Positions 46,731 to 55,159 of a stretch of DNA of 64,000 nt are shown piece by piece. Each line of letters starts with the position of its first letter. The first letter of the stretch is position 1. The notes beneath the pieces are model-generated. The model was not told the origin of the DNA, made no database searches, and saw nothing but the letters and a program-made list of their open reading frames with translations. This DNA is from Anaerolinea thermophila (GTDB lineage: Bacteria; Chloroflexota; Anaerolineae; Anaerolineales; Anaerolineaceae). The position numbers and the translations under genes were made by a program. The DNA is taken from positions 115,099 through 179,098 of the forward strand of contig NZ_DYHZ01000004.1 in assembly GCF_020723905.1 (NCBI RefSeq), given 5' to 3'.

Positions 46731-49064
46731 TTAAAGCGAGGGTTGCAGAAAGCGATTGATTAACATTCGCAGGGCAGGATTGGGTTCGGCGCGCGCCATC
46801 TGGCGCAGCACCGGCGCCGCCCGTTCACTGCCCAGATCCAGAAGCGCCAGCATGCTGGCAAGACGCACCTCGGTGTGCGGGTGCTGAATCAGGCGAATGA
46901 GCGTCTCGATGGCAGCGGACGTATGCATGCGGTGACAGACCTCCACAATTGCCAGACGCACCGCCAGCGGCAAAACCGGCGAGTACAGGTGGCGCTCCAG
47001 CAGAGGCAGAATGCCATCGCCCATGCCTGCCAGCGCGCGGATGGCACTCTCGCGGGTCTCAAAGGGGGTGAGGAAATCCATCAACACCAGCGCGGCGCGT
47101 TCACTGCCGGTTGCGGCAAGCGCCTGCAGGGCATCCTCACGGGTTTCGCGGTTCTTTGCCAGTTCGCTCAGGCGGTCAATGACTTCCTCGCTGGAAAAAT
47201 GTCCCAGCGCCTGAATGGCTTCACGGCGGATTTCGGAGTGCGGCGACCTGCTCGCCTGAATCAGCAAAGGCACTGCCTCAGGGTCGCCCTGCTCGCCCAG
47301 CACCCGCACCGCCCGCAGGGTCACATCGGGCTCAAAATCCTCAAGGCACGGGCGCAGCACTGCCGTCAGTGGACGGCTGGCATACATCCCCAGCGCTTCC
47401 ACCGCAAAGGCGCGCACGGCGGGATGCTCGTCACGGCTCAACGCCATGAAATCCTCGAAGGCAAGCGGCGATCGCAGAGCAGCAAGCGAACGGCACGCCG
47501 CCAGTCGGATGCGCGCATCGGGATGATGAACCTCCTCCCGCAGAATGGAAAGCGCCAGCGGCTCGGGAGCATGCGCCAGCGCCCGCAGGGCAGACTGCCG
47601 CAGATGAAAACGCGGCGAACGCGCGCACTCCAGCAGAAGACCCGTGACGCGCTCATCCTCAAAGTACGGCAAACTCTCCACAATGGCGCGCTGAACCACC
47701 TCGGTCTCGCCCTCAAAGCGGGCAAGCAGGGCATCCAGCGCTTCAGGGTCGCCGAAGTAACCCAGCGTGCGCACTGCCGCCTCACGCGTCCAGTGATCTT
47801 CGCTGTCCAGCAGGGGCAGAATCAGGCGGGTGTGTTCGGGGTGTCCCAGCGAGTTGAGCGCGGCAATGATATTCTGACGCACCACCGGGGAAGGGTGCCC
47901 CAGATGCTGAGTCAGGGGTAAAAAGGCGCTCAAATCGCCAATCTTTGCCAGCACTGCCGCCGCCAGCGAGACAATGCGGTCGTCTTCCTCATCCAGCAGA
48001 GCCACCAGTGCGGGAACGGCTTGCCTGCCCGCCGCCTGCCCGAGGGCGCGCAATCCCAGAATGCACACTTCCGGGTCAGGGTGTTGCAGGGTGGTGATCA
48101 GATACGGCGCGGCAGGCTTCCCGCCCATGCGCAGGGCTTCGATGGCGGTCTCGCGAAGCACAGGGGTTTCCAGAAGCAGTGCCAGCGCCCGCATGACATC
48201 CTCCCGCAGGGCATCCTGCGTGCCGGGCGCCACCGTCGAAGCCAGCCACCAGCCCGTCACCGTCACCAGAGCGCGGTAGGTGGGGGTGGCGCGCTGAGGC
48301 AAGCGCCTCTCAGCCACCTGTTGAAGAAAGGGGAAGATTTTTTCGGGAAACAGGTCGCCCAGGTGAGCGATGATGAAATCCTGCACCGCTTTTTGATGCC
48401 CGTACCGTTCGCCACAGCATTCCGCCAGATTCACCAGCGCAGGCAGAGCGATCATCCAGTCGCCGTGAGGGCTTTTCATCCAGTCCAGGATGGGCAGAAT
48501 GGCGGTGGTATTGCCCAGTTCGCCCAGAGCATTGACGGCGGCGGGCGCCAGTTCGGGAATCTCCAGCAAATCCAGCAGGGAGGGCAGGATGAGCGGGGTG
48601 TTCATTTGAATCAGGGCTTCCACGGCGGGATACGCCAGGTAAAAGTTGCCGCTTCGGGCAAGGCGGGTCAGCGGCTGAATGGCTTCCAGCGCCCGCAATT
48701 GACCCAGCGCCACAATGGCGTTGAACTGCACGTTGGGGTCAGAATCGTCCAGCGCCTGAATGAGCGCCGAAATGGCGCGCTCATCCTGCAGGGAACCCAG
48801 CACCTGCACGGCATAGGTACGCACCTCGGGACTGGGGTCGGCGCACAGGGAAATGATGCCAGGCAGGACGTCGTACTTCATCTCCGTCAGGATTTGCAGA
48901 GCGGCGTTAAGCGCGTTGATGTCGCGGTGCTGCTGGCGGATAACCTCCAGCAGGTGCGGGATGAGGGCTTCATCCTGTGCCGCAATCAGGGCTTCCACCG
49001 CTCTGCGGCGTTCCTGCCAGTTTGAGGAAAACAGACCTTCCAGCGAAAGCGAATCCATAGACAC
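46731..49064 (-). CDS. HEAT/PBS-lyase repeat protein in chemosensory operon
   Basis: The 777-residue protein is built almost wholly of HEAT-like helical repeats of about 30 residues, with repeated A-LG-L-D and AV-ALG-LG patterns. No catalytic motif or membrane segment is seen. Such solenoids usually bind proteins. Its place between the MCP-like gene and cheR suggests a scaffold, localisation factor or signal input for the array. The start is a GTG at 49064 with AGAGG 8 bases upstream; an ATG two codons later is possible. Function is inferred from context. Confidence 0.85.
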   Translation of the reverse strand: MSMDSLSLEGLFSSNWQERRRAVEALIAAQDEALIPHLLEVIRQQHRDINALNAALQILTEMKYDVLPGIISLCADPSPEVRTYAVQVLGSLQDERAISALIQALDDSDPNVQFNAIVALGQLRALEAIQPLTRLARSGNFYLAYPAVEALIQMNTPLILPSLLDLLEIPELAPAAVNALGELGNTTAILPILDWMKSPHGDWMIALPALVNLAECCGERYGHQKAVQDFIIAHLGDLFPEKIFPFLQQVAERRLPQRATPTYRALVTVTGWWLASTVAPGTQDALREDVMRALALLLETPVLRETAIEALRMGGKPAAPYLITTLQHPDPEVCILGLRALGQAAGRQAVPALVALLDEEDDRIVSLAAAVLAKIGDLSAFLPLTQHLGHPSPVVRQNIIAALNSLGHPEHTRLILPLLDSEDHWTREAAVRTLGYFGDPEALDALLARFEGETEVVQRAIVESLPYFEDERVTGLLLECARSPRFHLRQSALRALAHAPEPLALSILREEVHHPDARIRLAACRSLAALRSPLAFEDFMALSRDEHPAVRAFAVEALGMYASRPLTAVLRPCLEDFEPDVTLRAVRVLGEQGDPEAVPLLIQASRSPHSEIRREAIQALGHFSSEEVIDRLSELAKNRETREDALQALAATGSERAALVLMDFLTPFETRESAIRALAGMGDGILPLLERHLYSPVLPLAVRLAIVEVCHRMHTSAAIETLIRLIQHPHTEVRLASMLALLDLGSERAAPVLRQMARAEPNPALRMLINRFLQPSL

Positions 49065-49082
49065 CTGTTCAGCCTCTTGAGA

Positions 49083-50966
49083 TTATTCTCTGGTGGTGCG
49101 GCGCGTCGATCGCGCGGCGGGCGGGTTCAAACGGCTCTCCAGTTTGTACAGCGCGTTGACCAGATAATTCGCCGAGTCGGTTTGCTCCTTGTTCAGGCGG
49201 GCAATCATGCTGATCTGGCGGCTGATGTCGCGGGTAGCCGTGCTGATTTCCTGCGCCGCCTGGGCTTGCTCTCCCATGGCTCGGTTGATCTGATCCGTGT
49301 TCACGCGGATGTTTTCCATCGCCGCGGCAATCTGCGTGGTCGCCGCCGCCTGCTCGGACGAGGCTTTGGTTATCTGTCCCACCAGTTGATTGACACGGTT
49401 GGACTCTTTGGTGAGCAAATCCATGCCCAGGTTGATCTCCTGCAGGGCGCGGGCGGTGGACTGCGCTCCCTTGCGGATGGATTCTACCGCCGCAACCAGT
49501 TGATCGGTGCCGTGGGCTTGCTCGCTCATCGAACGCGAGACCAGCCCCGTCAGGCGGGAAATTTCCTGCGTGGCGCGCACAATCTCGCGCGCCGCCGTGG
49601 ACTGCTCGTTCATCGCCTGCACCACCTGATCGCTGGCTTTCTTGACGTTATTCACCGCCAGCACAATGGTCTGGGCGACCTTGTTTTGCTCGGCGGTTGC
49701 CTGGGCAATCTGGCGCACCTGTACATTAACCGTATTGACCTCGTTAAGGGCATTGGCGCTGGCGCTCACCTGTTCTTCGGTGGCGCGGTTCACCTGCTCC
49801 ATGTACGAATGGGTCTCGCTGAAGGCGTCCAGAATCTGCCGCAGTCCGCGGGCGGCTTCCTCGGCGAGACTGGCGCTCTCATCGGTCACCCGCAGATTCT
49901 CGCCGGTAATGCTCACCGCTTCCTGTGCCGCCGACTGCAGGGCGCGGATGATGGCGGCAATCTCGGCGGTGGCTTTGGCGGAACGATCCGCCAGATTGCG
50001 GATTTCCTCCGCCACCACGGCAAAGCCGCGTCCCGCCTCACCCGCGCGGGCGGCTTCGATAGAAGCGTTCAGCGAAAGCAGGTTGGTGCGTTCGGCAATC
50101 AAACTGATCGTGTCCACGATACTGCCGATTTCCTCGGCGCGCTTGCCCAGATTTTTAATCACATTGGTGGCGTTCTGGGTGCTCTCGCGCACCTTGCCCA
50201 TGCTGGTAATGGACTTCTGCACCGAAGCCGCACCCACCTCGGCATCGCGGCTGGCGCGGGTAATGATTTCGGACACCTGCTTTGCCAGCGAAGCCGTGGA
50301 ACGCACCGAACGATCCAGTTGCTGAACGGCAGCCGCCGCCTGCGTGGAAGCGGTGTTAATTTGCTCAGCATTGCCCGCCACCTGATTAATGGACGCCGCC
50401 ATCTCATTGATGGACGTGGAAATCTCGTCCACCGAACCCGCCACCTTGCCCATGGTGGCAGTCACCTCTTCAATGGACGCCGCCATCTCGTTAATCGAGG
50501 CAAACGTCTGCTCACTGGATGCCGCCAGATCCTGCGCGTTCTGCGCCACGCTCTGGATGGATTTGCTCATCTCTTCCAGACTGGCGGCAGTTTCGTTCAC
50601 GCTGGACGCCAGATTGTCGGTATCGCCGGAAATGCTCCTCAGGTTGCCCGAAATCTGCGTGATGGACGCGGCGCTCTGGTTCGACGAGGTCGCCAGTTCG
50701 GAGGCAATATCCGCCAGATTGCGGCTCACCCGCGAGATTTCCTCCACCGAGGCGGCGGTTTCCATCGTGGCGGTTGCCAGATTGTTTGTCATCCCGCCTA
50801 CCTGCTGAATGGAGGCGGTGGTTTCCTCAATGCTTGCGCTTAACTGCTGCGCCGATGAGGCAATGGCTTCGGTCTGCGTAACGGTTTCCTTCAGCGAAGC
50901 CGAAATTTCATTGGCGGTGCTTAAAACGGCTTCAAAACTCACGTCATTTACGGGTAGTGCAGTCAT
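49083..50966 (-). CDS. Soluble MCP-like chemoreceptor without sensor domain
   Basis: The 627-residue protein is helical throughout, with no membrane segment and no separate ligand domain. The C-terminal half has the MCP signalling tip ([20 protein letters not shown], then [18 protein letters not shown]). The N-terminal half is made of similar repeats of about 40 residues (variants of [20 protein letters not shown]), a long coiled coil. It should form cytoplasmic arrays with the CheA and CheW encoded upstream. GGAGGAG precedes the ATG. Input must come from another protein, such as the HEAT-repeat neighbour, or from the coiled coil itself. Confidence 0.93.
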   Translation of the reverse strand: MTALPVNDVSFEAVLSTANEISASLKETVTQTEAIASSAQQLSASIEETTASIQQVGGMTNNLATATMETAASVEEISRVSRNLADIASELATSSNQSAASITQISGNLRSISGDTDNLASSVNETAASLEEMSKSIQSVAQNAQDLAASSEQTFASINEMAASIEEVTATMGKVAGSVDEISTSINEMAASINQVAGNAEQINTASTQAAAAVQQLDRSVRSTASLAKQVSEIITRASRDAEVGAASVQKSITSMGKVRESTQNATNVIKNLGKRAEEIGSIVDTISLIAERTNLLSLNASIEAARAGEAGRGFAVVAEEIRNLADRSAKATAEIAAIIRALQSAAQEAVSITGENLRVTDESASLAEEAARGLRQILDAFSETHSYMEQVNRATEEQVSASANALNEVNTVNVQVRQIAQATAEQNKVAQTIVLAVNNVKKASDQVVQAMNEQSTAAREIVRATQEISRLTGLVSRSMSEQAHGTDQLVAAVESIRKGAQSTARALQEINLGMDLLTKESNRVNQLVGQITKASSEQAAATTQIAAAMENIRVNTDQINRAMGEQAQAAQEISTATRDISRQISMIARLNKEQTDSANYLVNALYKLESRLNPPAARSTRRTTRE

Positions 50967-50987
50967 GGGGTTTCTCCTCCAATTCTT

Positions 50988-51452
50988 TCAGGGTGTGGTT
51001 GGTGTCTGAGTTAAGCGGGCTTTTTCATCGGGCGAGAGGATTTCCTCCAGATTGAGAATCAACACGAGGCGTCCCTGATGGGGAATCACCCCCGCCACAA
51101 AACGGTTGCCCTCCGCCTGCAGGGCGGGCGGAGGCGGTTGAATCTGCTCACTGTCCAGGCGGACAAATTCCCGTGCCGAGTCCACTGCCATACCCACCAG
51201 CCGATCGCCCATCTGCACCACAATCAGGCGGGCTTGCAGGTCGTAGGGAATGCGCTCCAGCCCAAAACGGACGCGCAGGTTCACCACCGGCAGGACTTTG
51301 CCGCGCAGGTACACAATGCCATCCACAAAGGCGGGCACATTGGGCACGCGGGTAATCTGTTCAATCATCTCCATCTGCTGGATGTGATCGGACAGCACGC
51401 CGTAGGTGGTATCGGCAACGGTAAACAGGATGTAGGGTTCCAGTTTGGGCAT
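50988..51452 (-). CDS. cheW: CheW coupling protein
   Basis: The 154-residue protein is a single CheW domain (ILFTVADTTYGVLSDHIQQM, then GIVYLRGKVLPVVNLR) that links receptors to CheA. The ATG at 51452 has GGAGGAG about 7 bases upstream; longer readings overlap cheA. It starts 4 bases after cheA and ends 21 bases before the MCP-like gene. Confidence 0.95.
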   Translation of the reverse strand: MPKLEPYILFTVADTTYGVLSDHIQQMEMIEQITRVPNVPAFVDGIVYLRGKVLPVVNLRVRFGLERIPYDLQARLIVVQMGDRLVGMAVDSAREFVRLDSEQIQPPPPALQAEGNRFVAGVIPHQGRLVLILNLEEILSPDEKARLTQTPTTP

Positions 51453-51456
51453 AGAT

Positions 51457-53526
51457 TTACTCCTCCTGAGGGTTCTCACGCGGTCGGGCAACGTTGTAGA
51501 TGATGTCTTCGGGATCCACAATGAGAATCACACTGCCATCGCCCATCTCGGTAGCGCCCTTGACGCCCGCCGTGCGCACCAGCGGGTCTGACAGGGGGTG
51601 CATCACCGCTTCACGGATGCCCACCACGCGATCCACCATGACGCACACGGGATGGTCTTCATCGCCCAGCACAATCCCGGGGATGATGCGGGTGGGCTTG
51701 GGGGTGGTGTGGAAGAAGTCGTGCAGGGCAAACAGCGGCACCGCCTTACCGCGCAGGGTCAACAGGGTGCTGTTCATGAAGCGCGTGGTCTCGGCAGGGT
51801 TGACCTCGATGACCTCGCGCACAAGCGCGCGGGGAATGGCGTAGCGTTCGCCGCCGCTCTCCGCAATCAGGGCATCCAGAATGGTGAGGGTGAGCGGCAG
51901 GCGCAGAGAAAAGGTGGTACCCTTGCCCCACTCACTGGTCAGACTCATCTGCCCGCCCAGATGGCGGATGGTTTCCATGACCACGTTCATGCCCACCCCG
52001 CGCCCGGCGCCCATATCGGCATCTTCACGGGTCGAAAAGCCGGGGCGGCACAGCACCTCCAGCACCTCGTTCATGTTCAGAGGGCGGTCTTCCTTCAGCC
52101 AGCCCAGCGCGCGGGCTTTTTCCGTCACCTTCTGCACATCCACCCCGCGCCCGTCATCGCTGACTTCAATAATCACACGGTCGCCCTCGGGACGTCCCCG
52201 CACCCAGATGGTGCCCTGCGGGGGCTTTCCCGCCTGCACCCGTTCCTGCGGGGCTTCAATCCCGTGGCTGATGGCATTGCGCACCAGATGCAACAGCGGG
52301 TCAAGCAGGCGCTCCACCAGCGACTTGTCAATCTCCGTCTCGGCGCCCTCCAGTATCATCTGCACCTCCTTGCCCGACTGCTGGGCAAGGTCGCGCACGG
52401 CAAGGGGCATGCGCGAGAAGACCTCCGAAAGCGGCACCAGACGCATGCGCACCACCGTCTGGCGCAGATTGCGCACCTGCCTGCCCATGCGGAGGATGAT
52501 CTGCTCCAGACGGTCAAGCACGGCGGGCGGCGCGCCGCGCAGTTCGGGCAAAATTTCCTCCAGACGCGAGCGGGTAATCACCAGATCGCCCACCGTCTGC
52601 ATCAAGGCATCCATCCTCGCCAGTTCCACGCGGATGGAAACGGTGGAAATCACCGCGGGTGGGGCAACCGGCGCGGCGATTGCCTCTGGAGCCGGTTCAG
52701 GCGCGGCAGGCTCTACGGGAGAAACCCGCCCGGGCTCCTGCAGAGGAATCCAGTCCAGCGGCGGCAGGTCGGGGGCTTCAGGGCGCGCCCTGCCCGCATA
52801 CAGAAAGGCAAAGCGCACCACCTGATTTTCGATGATCGGCTGGGCTTTGATGATTTTCCCCTGCGCTTCCAGAAAGGCGCGAATCTGATTGACCCGCGAT
52901 TTCTCGCCCGGCTGACGGGTGGGGTCGTACACCACCACGCCAATCTGCATACCAGCCTGTTTCATCTCTTCCAGCAGGGCTTTTTCCAGATCGTTGAGGC
53001 TGGAGAGCAGGTTGTCTGTCACAGCCCCGCCCTGCAGTGCAGAAACAGAAGGGCTTTCCTTCCCGGCACGGGATTTCTTCGAGGCTGGCTTCTCAGGGCG
53101 GTATGCCTGCAAACGCAGCAGAATGTCTTCAACGGGCGGCGGCGGTGCGGCAGGGTTGCGCAGGGCGACAATCACCACCGTCAGGCGCTTGACGCCCTCA
53201 ATCAGCGCACCGATGAGTTCGGCAGAAAATTCCAGGTGCTGATCGCGCACCTCGCGCAGGATGCTCTCCATGGCATGGCTGAGTTCCGCCCCCGCGCTCA
53301 AGCCCACCATCCCGCACAGTCCCTTGAGAGTGTGAAACGAGCGGAACAGGGCATTGATTTCCTCCGCCTGCCGGGCTTTTTCCAGCGCAGTCAGCGGGCG
53401 GTCTTTCCCGGAACCGCTGTAACGCTGTTCAAACTCCAGCAACAGGCGGGTAATGCTCTGCAGATGTTCATCCGCCTCTTCAAAAAACCCTTCCAGATCA
53501 GAAAATGGCACATCGGGCGGAATCAT
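51457..53526 (-). CDS. cheA: CheA histidine kinase
   Basis: The 689-residue kinase has an HPt domain with H65 (FHTLKG), a spacer with Pro-rich linker (about 150-290), a dimerisation domain (about 300-360), an ATPase domain (NAISHGIE, DDGRGVD, GRGVGMNVV) and a C-terminal CheW-like domain (ESGGERYAIPRALVREV). It phosphorylates the receivers of this cluster. The ATG at 53526 overlaps the preceding stop (ATGA) with GAGGAG 8 bases upstream; a GTG two codons earlier is possible. No receiver is fused. Confidence 0.96.
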   Translation of the reverse strand: MIPPDVPFSDLEGFFEEADEHLQSITRLLLEFEQRYSGSGKDRPLTALEKARQAEEINALFRSFHTLKGLCGMVGLSAGAELSHAMESILREVRDQHLEFSAELIGALIEGVKRLTVVIVALRNPAAPPPPVEDILLRLQAYRPEKPASKKSRAGKESPSVSALQGGAVTDNLLSSLNDLEKALLEEMKQAGMQIGVVVYDPTRQPGEKSRVNQIRAFLEAQGKIIKAQPIIENQVVRFAFLYAGRARPEAPDLPPLDWIPLQEPGRVSPVEPAAPEPAPEAIAAPVAPPAVISTVSIRVELARMDALMQTVGDLVITRSRLEEILPELRGAPPAVLDRLEQIILRMGRQVRNLRQTVVRMRLVPLSEVFSRMPLAVRDLAQQSGKEVQMILEGAETEIDKSLVERLLDPLLHLVRNAISHGIEAPQERVQAGKPPQGTIWVRGRPEGDRVIIEVSDDGRGVDVQKVTEKARALGWLKEDRPLNMNEVLEVLCRPGFSTREDADMGAGRGVGMNVVMETIRHLGGQMSLTSEWGKGTTFSLRLPLTLTILDALIAESGGERYAIPRALVREVIEVNPAETTRFMNSTLLTLRGKAVPLFALHDFFHTTPKPTRIIPGIVLGDEDHPVCVMVDRVVGIREAVMHPLSDPLVRTAGVKGATEMGDGSVILIVDPEDIIYNVARPRENPQEE

Positions 53527-54263
53527 TTCCACAACTCCTCTACGGTGTGCAGCAGCACCGACGGAGAAAACGGCTTGGTCAGGTAGCGGCTGGCGCCCAG
53601 ATGCATGGCTTCCTGCAAACTTTCTTCATCCCCGCGAGTCGTGAGGATGATGACGGGCAGATTCCTCAACCGATCCACCTGACGGATGAACTGCAGCACT
53701 TCCATGCCGTGCATATCGGGCATGTTGATATCCAGCGTCACCAGGTCGAAGGACATCAGGGTCATCTTTTCCAGCGCCTCCAGCCCGTTGCCCGCCTCCT
53801 CGAAATCAGCCTCCAGCGGTTTGAGCGCGGTGATGATCATGCGGCGGATGGTTGGCGAGTCGTCCACCACCAGTATCCGCCGCCGCACATTCTCCCTGGG
53901 CGAACGGCTCAGCCACGAACGGATGAGTTCCTCGCTCAGATCCTGCTTGGGGATGAAATCGAGCACGCCCACCGTTTCAGCGGCTTCGCGGTAGTCGTAC
54001 ATGTCGTAAATGGAGAGGATGACGATTTGCGCGGGTAACCCTCTGGCGCGAATCTGGCGCGCGGCTTCGATGCCGTTGCCGTCAGGGAGAATCAGATCCA
54101 TCAGAATCAAATCGGGGGAGAGGCGTTCTGCCTGCTCGACCGCTTCCGTCATGGTCTGGGCGGTACCCACCAGTTCCAGTCCCGGGATACTCTGCAGCAG
54201 GCTGGAAGCGCTTTGCAGAAACTGTGGACTGTCGTCCACGAGAAGAATTCGATGAGCACTCAT
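53523..54263 (-). CDS. Dual-receiver response regulator, first gene of chemosensory operon
   Basis: The 246-residue protein is two receiver domains in tandem: the first with D10-D11, phosphosite D56 and K106, the second with D134-D135, D178 and K230. There is no output domain. Two phosphosites suggest a phosphate sink, a relay, or integration of CheA with the GAF kinase. The ATG at 54263 fits the family start (SAHRILLVDD) and lies 6 bases after a -10 box, so the mRNA is probably leaderless. The stop overlaps the cheA start. Confidence 0.93.
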   Translation of the reverse strand: MSAHRILLVDDSPQFLQSASSLLQSIPGLELVGTAQTMTEAVEQAERLSPDLILMDLILPDGNGIEAARQIRARGLPAQIVILSIYDMYDYREAAETVGVLDFIPKQDLSEELIRSWLSRSPRENVRRRILVVDDSPTIRRMIITALKPLEADFEEAGNGLEALEKMTLMSFDLVTLDINMPDMHGMEVLQFIRQVDRLRNLPVIILTTRGDEESLQEAMHLGASRYLTKPFSPSVLLHTVEELWK

Positions 54264-54269
54264 GTTTTT

Positions 54270-54299
54270 AAGATAGTGCTCCACAGCCGATGCCGTCAA
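54270..54299 (-). promoter_or_regulatory. Promoter of the chemosensory operon, leaderless type
   Basis: On the minus strand: TTGACG (54299-54294), 18-base spacer, TATCTT (54275-54270), then six bases to the ATG at 54263. Both boxes are recognisable and no ribosome site lies between. Confidence 0.7.
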
Positions 54300-54383
54300 T
54301 CAGGAATTTCCTGATGCCCACAGTGAGCCGGTCATCCCCTATCCCATCCAACTTCCCGCCAGAGGTTCGCAGAGCAGGCAGGA

Positions 54384-54449
54384 CAAAAAAACAACCGGCG
54401 ATGGCGGTTGTGCAGGACCTGTTTCCATGCACTGAACCGTCATCGCCGG
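54384..54449 (-). terminator. Large terminator hairpin at the end of the mutL-type operon
   Basis: On the minus strand a long stem (54449-54441 with 54403-54395; 54439-54435 with 54409-54405; 54432-54428 with 54414-54410) closes a 13-base loop and is followed by TTG and a run of T to about 54385. A shorter alternative hairpin (54391-54397 with 54405-54411) overlaps its 3' side. Confidence 0.8.
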
Positions 54450-54542
54450 GTTCCGGTGATCCCGTCAACGGGAAGCGCCGACCGACCGCCCCCGGCAGGG
54501 GATGCCCCGCCGGTCTTCAGCCGAAAAGAGGAGTCAAAAGCC
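54450..54542. other. Hairpin-rich non-coding stretch
   Basis: Between the terminator and the LPTTG-protein stop lie further inverted repeats: a short CCCGT/ACGGG hairpin near 54461-54472, and a GC-rich fold near 54489-54514 (GGCAGGGG with CCCCGCC) enclosed by possible outer pairing GACCG/CGGTC. No RNA family is recognised. It could be a 3' UTR or a small RNA. Confidence 0.35.
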
Positions 54543-55130
54543 CTACGAAGAGCGCAGTCGCCGCGCTACCAGGATGATTACCACCAGCGCCACGCCCATG
54601 CCAATCATCCCGGGCAAGCCCACCTCGTCGGCAAAACCGGTGGTGGGCAGGGCAGTTGAGGTGGGCAGGACCGTGGCAGTGAACTTGCCTTGCGCCAGTT
54701 GCGTCTGCTGAGCCGCCAGGGTGGCTTTCTGCGCGTCCGACACCGAGGTGGGCGTCAGCGTGGGGGTGGCAGTGGGCGGCTGGACGATCACCGGCGTGTT
54801 GGTAGGCGGCACCGGTGTCGGCGAGGGGATGGGCGTCGCCGAGGGGGTCAGCAGTAACAGCGCCTGCTGAGCGTTCTCGGTGGCGGCAAATGCCGTGGCG
54901 GTGTTTGCCGCCAGCAGTGCCTGCTGTTGTTCCCGCAGGGCAGCATTGCGCTGGGGCAAAACAAAGAACACCATCACAGCCAGGAGAATCAGAGCCAGCA
55001 AGAAAATCCCGCCGATAATGCCAAGAGCAATCATGAAGTTGCGATTGCCGGGCTTTTCTTCCTGCGGCTGTGGCTCGGATGGGGTTTCCTCTCCAAAATC
55101 GAGGTCCTCAAATGGGTTCTGGTCGGACAT
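54543..55130 (-). CDS. Two-helix membrane protein with LPTTG-type C-terminus
   Basis: The 195-residue protein has an acidic N-terminus, a membrane helix (32-58), an Ala/Gln-rich stretch, a Thr/Pro-rich linker, then LPTTG (161-165), a hydrophobic helix and a basic tail (ARRLRSS). The end matches a sortase cell-wall signal, but the N-terminus looks like a plain anchor rather than a cleaved signal. No sortase gene is in the window. The ATG has AAGGAG about 9 bases upstream, and a TATAAT overlaps the end of the previous gene. Function unknown. Confidence 0.7.
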   Translation of the reverse strand: MSDQNPFEDLDFGEETPSEPQPQEEKPGNRNFMIALGIIGGIFLLALILLAVMVFFVLPQRNAALREQQQALLAANTATAFAATENAQQALLLLTPSATPIPSPTPVPPTNTPVIVQPPTATPTLTPTSVSDAQKATLAAQQTQLAQGKFTATVLPTSTALPTTGFADEVGLPGMIGMGVALVVIILVARRLRSS

Positions 55131-55153
55131 CTGCGCGTTCTCCTTCTTCGTGG

Positions 55154-55159
55154 ATTATA
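55154..55159 (-). promoter_or_regulatory. Possible -10 box before the LPTTG-protein gene
   Basis: TATAAT on the minus strand, overlapping the stop codon of the preceding gene. The -35 is poor, so this may be an internal promoter of the operon. Confidence 0.4.

Noticed and set aside
49077..50843. 588-codon plus-strand frame with repeats across the MCP gene
   Set aside because: Its apparent repeats are the reverse reading of the MCP heptad repeats.
51598..53586. 662-codon plus-strand frame across cheA
   Set aside because: It is antisense to all conserved CheA motifs and has no family of its own.
54384..54542. Cyclic-di-GMP, fluoride or cobalamin riboswitch
   Set aside because: The fold lies downstream of a stop codon and upstream of another promoter, and the conserved bases of those classes are not found.
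54268..54577. Small open frames on both strands in the 54300-54542 gap
   Set aside because: They lack ribosome sites and family-like sequence, and they overlap a clear terminator hairpin.
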